NCBI GenBank assembly: GCA_003833135.1
Contig: QZLH01000117.1
Location: 7,977 to 40,513 of the forward strand
DNA length: 32,537 nt
Source of the DNA: Oehlia diaphana
Taxonomy: Eukaryota > Glomeromycota > Glomeromycetes > Glomerales > Glomeraceae
Direction: 5' to 3'
Shown: positions 1-13,360 of the stretch, piece after piece
How the letters are laid out: each line of letters begins with the position of its first letter
Numbering within the stretch: the stretch's first letter is position 1
Program-made: the position numbers and the translations under genes
Notes under the pieces: generated by a model
Told to the model about the DNA's origin: nothing
Database searches by the model: none
The model's input: the letters and a program-made list of their open reading frames with translations, nothing else

Positions 1-115
1 TAAGTACCCGATATGTGTATGATATGTGTATTATTTGTGTATGATTTTCTACATTTTGAGTACCCGATATGTGTAAGATATGTGTAGGATATGTGTAGGA
101 TAGACCATTTTTTTA
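1..115. repeat. Short direct repeats of a GATATGTGTA-type unit
   Basis: The motif AGTACCCGATATGTGTA occurs twice, at 3–19 and 59–75, and each copy is followed by further GATATGTGTA units. This makes an imperfect minisatellite of roughly 10–12 bases per unit. It stops at a T-rich stretch just before the foldback element that begins at 128. The array probably continues off the left edge of the window, so its full extent is unknown. Confidence 0.6.
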
Positions 116-127
116 CCAGTGTAAATA

Positions 128-1000
128 CAGTTTGTAAAAAAAGTAATTGGAATTACAAAAAGAACAAAAAATAAAAAACTAGTGATTAATATTTCTTCAA
201 ATTTTGCAAGTTAGTTGTTAAATATGTAAATATTATATATACTAAATCTCAGCCTTTTGTCTTATTTAGTTGTCTCTCAATCAATTTTTTTAATTTGAAA
301 AAAAAATTGATAAAAATTTAAGAAATTAAAATTTCTTAAAGATTTTAATATAGTGCTCAAAAATTAACAATCTGCCTGTATATTCATAATCATATCCATA
401 ATTTGTTAAAAAAATTTGTTGCTATTTTAATCAGTTAGTTTTTTAGTTAATTAAAATTAAAATTGATTCAATAATCCTTAAAATTTAGATAAATTCAACC
501 ACATTAAAATATTTGGATTAGCAATTTTTATTTATATATTTTAAAAATTATTTCTAAATATTAATATAATTATAATAACTTTATATTTATTATATTTTAT
601 ATTTAATTTAAATTTTAGTTCTTTTAATGAAAATTAAGAGTAAAGGTCAGATTGCGATTATTAAGATGAATCAATTTTCTCAACAACTAATGAATAATAA
701 AGTGTCAAATTTTTTTTTTAAAATTAATATGGCATAAACTCAAATTACAATTATTAAAGGTTTAATAAACTGCAATTTTGAATGCTTTATGAATTTGTTA
801 TATTTTTTATAATTTAAATTTTAAATTAAAAATCGATTAAGAGATAACTAAGCAAGATAGAAGGCTGAAATTTAATATACATAAGGTTTATATATTTGAC
901 AACAAATTTGCAAAATTTGAAGAAATTCTAATCACTAGTTTTTTATTCTTTATACTTTTTGTAATTCTGATTAAATTTCAATTATTTTTTTCACAAACTG
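128..1000. mobile_element. Tc1/mariner-like non-autonomous foldback element
   Basis: The two ends are long imperfect inverted repeats. The left arm (about 128–300) matches the reverse complement of the right arm (about 830–1000) over some 170 bases, with a few indels. Both outer ends read CAGTTTGT followed by a run of A, and each is flanked by a TA dinucleotide (126–127 and 1001–1002), as expected for Tc1/mariner insertion into TA. The arms share easily recognised blocks such as AAAAAACTAGTGATTA and TTCTTCAAATTTTGCAA. The 500-base middle is AT-rich with no open frame and no sign of a transposase, so this would be a MITE-like or internally deleted copy. The superfamily is inferred from the TA flanks and the CAGT ends only. 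Confidence 0.7.
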
Positions 1001-1002
1001 TA

Positions 1003-4010
<3,008 letters not shown>

Positions 4011-4098
4011 AGTTACATCATTACAAATCATAACCTTACTAAATATTTATTTTTTTGTATATTAGTTTAAATTAATACAAATGTTTAGGAAGTGAGAA

Positions 4099-4990
4099 TT
4101 AAGAAGAACCAGTAGTTAATTCCCATAAATGATTAGTCATAAAATATTGTGAATGTCTATCATCGATCACCACAGTATGAATGTCATTACCATCGGGGGA
4201 TTCTAATAAAGTTTTATATTTAAATTTAATGAATTGCATTTAATTTTAATTAAAGATGAAAAAAGAAATTTTTTACCTATTCTTGCTTTTAATTCGTGAG
4301 TATTCTCGTCCTCAATGAATTGAATACCCAACTTACGGTATAAGTGAAGTTGAAGGCTTATTAATTTTTTTTAATAAAACAAATTATTATATGTAATAGA
4401 AATTGAAATTTCCAACAATATTATTACTCACGAAATATTATCATCTTTTGGTAGTGTCTCGTCTTCAACGCTCATATTCTCTAATTCTTCTAGTTCTTTA
4501 CATAATGAATAAGATTCCTCTTCGAGTTCCGTAAAAAGAAAAAGAGATTAAGAATTATATCATAAAAAATTATAAATGATGAATTTCGTAAACAAAAGGA
4601 TATTTTTCTTCCATTTCTAATTGAGCGTTTAATTCATCTAATTCAAATTTTTCACGCTCATGTTTGGCTATAAGATCATTAAAATTAGGATCATTTTGTT
4701 CGGTTGTTTTTTTCGCGCCGGCTTTGATGGTTGTTAATTTTCTGTTTAACACTTAAGGGAAAAAAATAATGTTTATATGCATATGTATAAATAAAATAAA
4801 GTATATAAACTCAAAAACTCAAAAACTTACTTCTTAGTTCTTTCCTGAGCTCTTCACTCTTCTGGGTCGTTATTTCTTCAAACTTACGAACATTTTCAGC
4901 AACTTCTTTGAAGGCTTCTATCTGTTCGTCTGAATTGAATTTATCCTTCAACGCGATAATTTCTTTAATAATGTCAGACTGCTGTTCCAT
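4099..4990 (-). CDS. SPC24: Kinetochore protein Spc24
   Basis: Spc24 is a subunit of the Ndc80 complex; with Spc25 it links the complex to the inner kinetochore. The proposed exons are 4831–4990, 4594–4751, 4432–4517, 4277–4356 and 4099–4202, about 195 residues, close to the usual family size. The N-terminal two-thirds is rich in E, K and L with heptad character (coiled coil, from VAENVRKFEEITTQ to about EELEN). The C-terminal globular part carries LYRKLGIQFIEDE, then NDIHTVVIDDRHSQYF and a terminal NHLWEL, matching the RWD-like Spc24 head. The junction between exons 2 and 3 is the weak point: it needs an unusual GTTTAC donor. An MCB-type ACGCGT box lies 94 bases upstream. The family call rests on remembered motifs. 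Confidence 0.8.
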
Positions 4991-5083
4991 TCCGTATCGA
5001 ATTTTTGATATGAATAAAATACCCTATGTAAAAGCTGGGGGTTCTACACGATAGTCCAGGTATTACTAATATATTGACAAAGT

Positions 5084-5100
5084 ACGCGTCTTATCACGTG
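5084..5100 (-). promoter_or_regulatory. MCB-like ACGCGT and CACGTG boxes upstream of SPC24
   Basis: ACGCGT occupies 5084–5089 and CACGTG 5095–5100, about 94 and 105 bases upstream of the Spc24 start. In yeasts ACGCGT is the MluI cell-cycle box bound by MBF, which drives G1/S genes. GC-containing hexamers stand out in such AT-rich DNA. Function is inferred from position and motif only. Confidence 0.45.
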
Positions 5101-5893
5101 ATTAATTAAAAAAAAAAGTTATTGCCAATTTGATAATGTCATATAGTGTTAGTACTAAGTCTTATATGAGTTCATATAATATATTATCATTAATTACATC
5201 ATATGACTTTTTTTTTTCATACAAAACCTTATAAATCGAATATAAAACCTTTAAATAAATTGAAGTTTTAAATAATGATTATTTGTTTAGTAATTAAAAA
5301 ATTTTATTATTTGAGATCAGAATCCAATATCTGATATTAAATATTTTTAATAACATAATATAAAAATGCGGCAAATAATCTTTCTTACAACAAATAATTA
5401 AAAAACACTATTTATAGCAAACAAATAATGTGATTCTTTAATTTTTAATGTGGCTTATTAAAAAAAAAAAATATATAGATCTGCTCCTCTCATTTTATAT
5501 TCTTATTCTTGCATTAAAGTTATGCTGTATAACCGTCAACTTTACAGTTAAGGTAAATTGTACAAAGTTTTCTTTTGAAAAGATTCACAAAACTATAATT
5601 GTGATAAGGCTCAAGACAGATCGTCAAAAAATTTTTTCTTCTGACATGAGAATGTGACGAAGTCATTTTAAGAATATTTTTTGGATCTCAATATAGATTC
5701 ATTGTAGTCTCCCAAAAAAAAAAAAAAAAAAAAAAAAATTTTGATGTAACGATTAACCGGTTTTTGAAATTTAAAACTCAACAAATAAAAGCTCCTAATG
5801 AATAAATCCATAGATAGATGGAGTTGTAATTAGTACATTTTTATAATCATTAAAAATCCATTAGATTTGTTAATGTAATGTGTAAGATCATAG

Positions 5894-6196
5894 CTAATAA
5901 AGAATGTAATATTGAAAAATATAAATAATGATGAGAAGCGAGAAGATCCGAATAATCAAATGTATAATTGTACGAATCGGAAATAAGCTTTTAATTTTAA
6001 CCGTTAAGAAAGTACTAAGAAAGGAATTCAAGGCAAAAAAAAAAAATAGATTATAAACTATACGAAAGGCTAAAAAGGTTACAAGGAAATAATGGAAAAA
6101 ATAATTCCTTTTATCTTTATGAGTTAAATTACGCCATCCTTTCATTGGTTGATCTTGTTGTTTGAATGCTATTATTGTGACGACCTTATCAAACAT
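5894..6196 (-). CDS. Doubtful small membrane protein
   Basis: The frame reads 100 residues. The first 35 or so are hydrophilic and ordinary in composition (for example QDQPMKGWRNLTHKDKRNYF). The rest is strongly hydrophobic, with long F, L and I runs that any T-rich stretch could produce. The N-terminal part has a codon-like composition and a higher GC content than its surroundings, and it lies in an unusually long gap, which is why I keep it. It may be an exon of a spliced gene rather than a whole protein. I recognise no family. It could equally be noise. Confidence 0.25.
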   Translation of the reverse strand: MFDKVVTIIAFKQQDQPMKGWRNLTHKDKRNYFFHYFLVTFLAFRIVYNLFFFFALNSFLSTFLTVKIKSLFPIRTIIHLIIRIFSLLIIIYIFQYYILY

Positions 6197-6746
6197 ATCC
6201 TGTTCGGGACTTTACACTGTTTTAGGTAAGCATAGTGAGAGCACACTTTTTATGCTTGGTTTCAGGGTTTGTGTACAGTTATTTTGTTTTTTTCGCTGGG
6301 GCTTTTTTTTTCTACACCGTTTCTTCTTTTTTTTTTGTTCTTTTTTTTTTAATTTTTTTTTTTTAAGTTTATGGTGGAGGGTTGTTTTTAGCTTCTCTAC
6401 TCCTTTAATCTCTAATATAATCTTTATTTAATATTAATAATATTTATCGCTCTCAGTGTACCCTTAATAATAAATTCCTTATATAAAGTTATTTGCTTAC
6501 TTCTGTTTACTAATTTGTACTAATTTTCAGTTGGGTGTTGAATCTTTCAAGACTAATTCACCCGTTACACAAAAAAACCTCTAGTATAATATTTAAGACT
6601 TTACGACCCGCGGTTCGTTTGTTTAATCAGGTTTATTCTATTGCCTTAAAAAACAACTCCTTGGGTTTATTAATTCCCATCACGTTTTTGCTGGGCAAAA
6701 TCTGATGCGCAACTAATTTACAAATATATAAAAAAGAGCTTTAAAA

Positions 6747-9700
6747 ATGACTACGCAACAATCAGAATTGAATAAAGATTCGTATTCTACTGGGAACAAT
6801 TCTGGTGGTTCGCCCCAACAACACGAAGCTAGATACTTTTCTTCTAAAAGGTAAGCTTATAGGTTGTTTCTAAGTTTTTTATCACAAAAAAAAAAGTATG
6901 GACTCGCGTTTTTTAAAGAAAAAAAAAAGTTCTCGTGTCACAAGCATATTTCGGTTACACGTTTTTAATTGTTAGTCAAAGTTTATTAACTTTCTAAACT
7001 TTTATTATTACAGAGCCAGAGAAATTCAAGCTGAAGAGGGTATCACGTCACCTTATCGTCCTAGCGCCCTTCCTCCCCCGTCGTTCTCTACAAACGGTGC
7101 TTTTAATAATGGAACGCTTCTTTCGGATTCTGCTGCTAATACATCAATTGAATTTTTGAATTTAAAATCAGTTGGTACTAAAGTCTCTACCTCAAATGGT
7201 GGTGGACAAGAACATATTTCTTCATACCCTTCTTCTTTTCGTCGAACACGTGCGGATACTTTACCCTCTTCTTTATCACGTCCTCCTATTCTTCATGGAC
7301 ATAGTCCCACATCATCTTTGTCAATGAGTTCATCATCTACTACGAATTTACTTACTCCTCCTAAACCCAATTCTCGTCTTCGTTCAGGATCACTTACACA
7401 ATTACCATCATCATCTCTTTCTGCTGCGTTTGGACCATCTATTTTTACTTCTGGATGGTCAGATCATCGAAGTGAATCAAATGGTCCTCCAACTCCACCT
7501 ATGCAAACTCCAACCACAGGTGATTTGCTTCGTGGTGATGAAAATAACACAGTTAGTAAAACTTTAGATTATTTAGGTTTAGATGATCACGAACATGGTG
7601 GAGGTTCAGGAATGTCTAAAATTCCTACAAGTGCTGGTAATCTTCCACAAATAAAGGTTGAAATGAAAAATTCAGCTCCTTCTTACACTTCATCCAGCGG
7701 TAGTATTCCAAATATACCTGCTCTTCGTAGAGATGCGAACAGAATACGTTCATATTCTGTCTCTGCTACTGCTAAATACGATGAACCACCCGTAACTTCT
7801 ACAATTACTACAAATAATTTATTCCCTCCGGGTTCCGCTGCAGTTCAGCAATTTCATCAAACTCATTCTAGACCCCGTGCAATTAGTTTGGGAATTTTGG
7901 ACCTACCTAATGATATTGTGATGATGCGTCAAGGCAGAAACAACCAAATGTATAATGATTTATCTGATTCAAATCAAGGTATGGGAACTACAAATCCTTC
8001 CAGATCACTTGGAGGTGAACAATTATTAGGAATGATGCTTGTTGGTGCTATGGAAGGTAAAAAGAAACAACAACAAGCAATTCATGATGACGATTATTTG
8101 TTAGCGGATCATGATGATATGGAGGTATGATATAAATTTTGTAATAATAATAGTTATTATTTGTTTCATATTTTTTTCGTTATATATAACTTAGCTTTAA
8201 ACTTTTTTTTTTTTTTTTAATAAAAAGGTCCCTCGATCTAGTATTTCTAGTCCTCGTGATCATACGCCCGATCATTCTCAACAAAGTACTCCTCCTCCGC
8301 AAACACCAACTCGTTCTCTTTGGATTGGAAATATTGATCCGACTCTTAGTACCCAGGATCTTATGCAACTTTTTTCGCCATATGGGACCATCGAAAGTCT
8401 CAGACTTTTGCCTGATAAAGAATGTGGGTTTGTTAATTTCGTTCGCGTCGAAGATGCTATTAGAGCTAAGGATGATATTATGAATAGAATGGGAGGCCGG
8501 GTTGGAAATTGTATTGTTCGCGTAGGTTACGGGAAGGCCGATGCATTAAATAATCATGACCTTTCTCCTTCATCTCAAACTCAACTTCAACCCACACGAG
8601 CTCTCTGGGTCGGAAATATTCCCACTTCTACTACTCCTCAGGCATTACAGAACATTTTTTCACCATATGGTGCTATTGAATCGGCTAGAGTGCTTACTCA
8701 TAAGAATTGTGGATTTGTAAATTTTGAAAAGTTGGATGATGCTGTCAAAGCTAAGAAAGCTTTGCATGGTAAAGAAGTTCTTGGAAGTGCTGTTGGACCC
8801 GTCAGGATTGGTTTTGCAAAGGTTCAACCTAAACCCTCGCCCACGTCAACTCCTGAACCAGGTTCTCCGGCCACGCGTCATATCAGAAACCTTTCATCAT
8901 CATCATCATCATCTAATAATCAAAATTCTGGTCAATGGAACGGACAAGTTGAAAATTATCATAATAATATGATAAGGATGATGATGGCGGGCGCAGCAAA
9001 TGCTAACAATGGACTTACTGAAAAACAATCAATGATGCGCGAATTAAGCGGTGGAGTTGATGATGATATCGATGATATTCTTGGTTAGTTTCTAAATGTG
9101 TTTTATACTTTTTGTTCTATACAAATAGTATACCAAATTTAATATACGTTATTAACTTTTTTTTACAGAAAATCGCCCTGCCGCAACGTATTTCACTTCT
9201 ATTCCACCTGTTGGAGATCCTAATCCAAACCGCAAACCGGATGCCTCTAGATTAAGAGAAATTCGAAAACGTTTAGATAGTGGACATTGTTCTGCTAAAG
9301 AAGTAGAAGCTATTGCTGCTGAAGTATTAGACGAATGTGTTGAATTATCAAGTGGTAGGTAAATTTCCTATTCTTTTATATTCTTTATTTATATGTCCTA
9401 AAATTTTTATTTTCTAATAATTAGATTACATTGGTAACACCGTTATTCAAAAATTATTTGAACGTTGTTCTGAGAATACCAAAACTAAAATGTTAGAAAA
9501 GATCGCGCCTCATTTAGCTACCATTGGTATTCATAAGAATGGGACTTGGGCTGCACAAAAGATTATTGACTGTGCCAAAACTCCTGCTCAGGTATATGAT
9601 TTAATATCAAGTGTTACATTCCGCATAGTGAGAAGTATATTGAATTGCTATTTATACTTCTTTCTTTAGATGCAACTTATCACTTCCAATGTTAAGGCAT

Positions 9701-11234
9701 ATACTCCACCACTACTTTTGGATCAATTTGGAAATTATGTAGTGCAATGTTGTTTACGTCTTAGTCCTCAACGTAATCAATTTATTTTCGATGCAATGGT
9801 AGACCGATGTTTGGATATAGCGCAAGGTCGTTTTGGAGCTCGTGCCATGAGAGCCTGTTTAGAAAGTCAACATGTAACAAAAAAACAACAGGTAAAATAT
9901 TTATTAATCTATTTAGGGCTTGTTTATTTTTAAGAGTGTTCTAATAGTGTAATTTCTTTTATTATTTTTATTATTAGAAACAAGTAGCCATTGCTATTGT
10001 AATGAATGCAGTACCCCTTTCAACTAATCCAAACGGCGCATTATTGTTAACGTGGATGCTTGATACCTCTTCATTTCCTGGGCGTTATCGCATTTTAGCT
10101 CCACGCCTTTCTCCCCATTTGGCACACTTGTGTACACATAAGCTTGCATCGTTGACTGTTCTTAAGATTGTCAATCAACGACAAGAGGCAGACGCACGTG
10201 ATCTTACAATCGCCTCATTATTTTTCTCTGCAAATGACCAAGTTTTAGAAGATGTGCTTAGCGATCAAGTTCATGGTGTTGGTGTTGTTCAAAAAGTATT
10301 AGCTAGTCCATATGTAGATCCTGCCGAAAAAACACGATTGGGAGAAAAAGTAAAATATGTGTTAGGTAAACTAAAGGTTCAACAGGTACAAGGATATAAA
10401 CGTCTGCTTGAAGAATTAGGTATGGTGGGAGATCCTTCTCTTGGCAATACACCATTGAATCCTGGACCTTCTCAAGTCGGTATCCCTCCACAAGGTGTGT
10501 TTCCGAGCCCTTTGCCACCAGATCTTGCAGCCGCCGCCGCCTATTATGCTGCCGCGCAAGCTGCTTTTGCAAATCAACAATTGCAGCAAGTCGCTTCAGG
10601 AACAACTTCATCAGAAAGTAATGGTTCTTCTCACGAACAATTGGGATCTCAATCTTCAATAAATCCTACCTCAAGCGAAGGATCTTCATCAAATTCGACT
10701 GCAACTTCTACAACTATGGCATCTACGCCTTCATCGGCATATCCACCAACACCCATGTTTATGAATAATATGCCAATGTCTCCTCATCCTCATTCACCAT
10801 TTCCACCTACTTCACCTTATCCGCACATGAATCCTTTCCCACCTTTCATTCATCCATCCACACTAGCAGCAGTAGCTGGGATGTACCATCCTGCAATGTT
10901 TAGTCCGGCAGCTGCATATCCTTATATGCTCGCGGCTTCAAGTGCGATGCCACCACCTATGATGAATACAGCACCACCCACGCCAGGTAATACTCAAAAT
11001 GCACAAATGCTTGCATTCTTACAACAGCAACAACAATTATTGCAGCAACAGACAAATAGCCAACAATCTCAGCAACAACAGCAACAATCCCAAGAACAGC
11101 CATCGCAGCAACAACAACAATCACCGTCTATCGGTAGTGATGCGCAGGCGCAATCATCGCCACAAATCATTGCCGAGTCGCTTACACAATCTTCGGTTGG
11201 TCAAGTTGAAGTTCCAGTTCAAGCTCAACAATAA
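6747..11234 (+). CDS. RRM–Pumilio (Jsn1/Puf1-like) RNA-binding protein
   Basis: A protein of about 1,300 residues combining two RNA-recognition motifs with Pumilio (PUF) repeats, the architecture of yeast Jsn1/Puf1 and Puf2, which bind and regulate mRNAs, many for membrane or mitochondrial proteins. Exons: 6747–6850, 7014–8124, 8228–9083, 9169–9354, 9425–9591, 9670–9891 and 9978–11234, all in phase. Residues 1–430 are Ser/Thr/Pro-rich and disordered. RRM1 (about 435–505) shows LWIGNI and ECGFVNF; RRM2 (about 530–600) shows LWVGNI and NCGFVNF. PUF repeats run from about residue 720 to 1,010, for example LDQFGNYVVQCCL. The C terminus is Pro/Ala/Met-rich and then poly-Gln. Several S and H runs come from trinucleotide repeats. 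The start ATG opens a short first exon. The specific orthologue is inferred. Confidence 0.9.
10999..11234 (+). repeat. CAA/CAG repeats encoding a Gln-rich tail
   Basis: The last 75 or so codons of the PUF protein are dominated by interrupted CAA and CAG codons, giving Q runs of five to seven residues. Such tracts are length-variable and often promote condensate formation in RNA-binding proteins. The alternative frame at 10999–11238 is a shadow of this repeat. Confidence 0.8.
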
Positions 11235-12035
11235 ATAAGAGACTATGCACTCAAATTCCTTATTATATACAGTATATATATATTTTTTATTATATAGAAT
11301 GTTTTTTTTATATATTGATGGGATCAGGGTATTCTGATGACGAGTTAATCTCTAATTCGGATTTTTATTCTTAAATTTATTTTACGGTAATGATTTTTTT
11401 AAAAAAATTTAAGAACGAAAACAAGAACTTATTATTAGTATATATTATATAAAAGTATATTTAGTTTTTTTTTTTCGTTCTACGTAATGTAATTTCTGAA
11501 ATGGTTATTTTAAACAATTTTGGTTTTATCTATTTACTTAGACATATTATGTATTTTTTTTTATGCAGTATATATTTTTTCTTTTTTTTTTATTAGAATA
11601 TTTCACTTTTTCTATTATTATTTTAACGGGATGTCATTTGGTGATGCGTTTTTTTTCCTTTATAAATAAATTTTTCTTTACTTTAGTCATTAATAGTATG
11701 TGTGACGGACGAACTATAAGGTAGATTTAATCACAAAAATTACTTTTAAGAAGAGGGTATATTAAGGCGCGGTGATTAAATTTTCTTTAAAATAGCAAAA
11801 TAATTTAATTTAGATAGTTAATATATATATATATTTTTTTATAAATAATTTACATAATTTCAATCCATCATACATATTAGTTGACGGGACATGTATAATA
11901 TTCTAACTGTAATTTATTTAATTGATTTTATCCTAAAACAAATGTAATCCCCAAAAAATTGTATACATGTATTTATTAAATTAAAAAAAATTTTTTTTCT
12001 AGAATTCTATTTTTTTTTTTTTAAAAAAAAAAAAG
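11235..12035. other. AT-rich region between convergent PUF and F-box genes
   Basis: Both flanking genes end here, so this is 3' UTR and terminator DNA. It is dominated by poly-T and poly-A tracts and short TA runs (for example 11819–11834). No open frame, RNA gene or clear element is visible. Confidence 0.5.
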
Positions 12036-12867
12036 TTAATCATCAAAATCTTCAATTACAACACTTGAAACAACATCTTTCCATTTTTCTTCCATGGCAG
12101 TTAATAAAATTCCAGCTTTTATGATCACTTCTTCAACTAATGCCATTACGATTATAGAATCAAATTCGTCAAATTCACTAACCGTGTTTCTAACGACTAA
12201 AATTGCTTGATTATGAACGTCAATGGCTTTTTCCCACCGAACCAAAGTTTCGGGTTCAATATCCATATTAAACGTAACAATACCTTTTGCAACAAAAGTA
12301 GCTTTATGATTTATATCAAATGGAGAAAATACATGCAGAGAAACATTTTTAATTAATTCAGCGGGATGATCATCAATGTTAAAAGTCGTCCATGATGATT
12401 CTAAACTTATATCAACATTTTGTCTCGTCGTTTCCCATATTTCTGTACCTTCTAACTTTCTACCTATTATTTTTGGACTTATATTTGATGTGGTATCATT
12501 TAATTTGGTATTTATTTTAAATCTTATTTCTAAAGTACTTAGATTTATATCTAGTAAGATTAAATCAAATATATGAGTTGGCCTTGAACCATGAGTGTCT
12601 AAAGATTCGATCGTAGCCTTATAATACGATTGGAAAAAAGTGGTTAGTATAATTTTTAATTAAATAAACACAATAGTTTTATAGCTAACATACCAATAGA
12701 TAATTTTTTCCCGATTCAAAATTATTTTGAATTCTTTCGACTAATATTTTATGTATTTCATATTGCAATTCTTTTGATAAGCGACGATATCGAAAAAGTG
12801 TTTTAGCTGGAACAAATGATAATATTGCGATTATAATTTCCATTGGAAGCCGTTGAGAAATCGCCAT
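12036..12867 (-). CDS. F-box protein, substrate unknown
   Basis: Two exons (12694–12867 and 12036–12617) join in phase through an intron with a GTATGT donor and a TACTAAC branch site, giving 251 residues. The N terminus, LPMEIIIAILSFVPAKTLFR followed by YRRLSKELQ, is a good F-box (residues about 7–38). F-boxes bind Skp1 and bring substrates to SCF ubiquitin ligases. The rest is not leucine-rich repeats or WD40. It looks like a compact beta-rich domain (EIRFKINTKL, VSLHVFSPFD) followed by an acidic helical tail ending IEDFDD. I do not recognise that domain. Large families of short F-box proteins are known in some early-diverging fungi, and this may belong to one. The stop codon lies 20 bases from a poly-A/T tract. 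Confidence 0.75.
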
Positions 12868-13360
12868 AATTCAATTTTTTTTTTACGATTGAATTGAGAC
12901 AAAAAAAAATAGATATGAAATTATTTATATGTCAAGTATTCGAATATTATTACAATGGAACTTTTAACAATGTATTCCCGAATATATTTCGTATAACCCC
13001 AAATTTTCGTATCACTTTGCTGTCAAAAAAAATATTCTTGTAAATAATCTAAGCCATATATTTTTTTCGTGAATTTAAATATTGCGACTTGTGTAATTTC
13101 AAGTTTAATTTAAGTTCGTTCACAATTAGAAATATGCCATTGCCAAAAAAGTGTCATAGATTTTAGGGGCTAAAATTTCAACCATCAGAGGGATCAATTT
13201 ATACGGGGCCAACAAATACAACAAATAATAAGATCTTCAGATCTTTATATTATATATTACACAAAAAACGCCATACTATAATCTAATGCAATTTGCACAT
13301 GAAGGAGCCCGATCAAGGTATAAATATTATAATCATATTATAATCTTTATTTTTATTAAT
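12868..13360. other. Intergenic region upstream of the F-box gene and downstream of AspRS
   Basis: Transcription from both neighbours runs leftward, so this is the F-box promoter plus the AspRS 3' end. It contains a poly-T tract just upstream of the F-box start. No open frame or RNA gene is visible. Confidence 0.5.

Larger units (their letters stand above)
4991..6746. other. Long intergenic region between divergent SPC24 and PUF genes
   Basis: This 1.76-kb gap is several times longer than other intergenic gaps in the gene-dense part. It holds an uninterrupted A run of about 28 bases near 5710–5737, strong T-rich tracts at 6300–6365, and one doubtful minus-strand ORF at 5894–6196. Near 6228 a plus-strand segment ends in a canonical GTAAGC and is followed by the T-rich tract, so part of this may be a spliced 5' leader of the PUF gene. 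I see no tRNA or other structured RNA. Confidence 0.5.

Noticed and set aside
5448..5657. 69-codon plus-strand ORF with a hydrophobic stretch
   Set aside because: Begins in a poly-A run and has no recognisable motif. Composition matches the surrounding noncoding DNA.
5710..5737. Poly-A run taken as a retroposon tail
   Set aside because: There is no element body or target duplication next to it. Mononucleotide runs are common throughout this AT-rich sequence.
6162..6431. 89-codon plus-strand ORF
   Set aside because: Most of it is a translation of T tracts (poly-F). The first 20 codons end at a canonical GTAAGC, so the region may be a 5' leader exon of the PUF gene, but there is no support for a protein.
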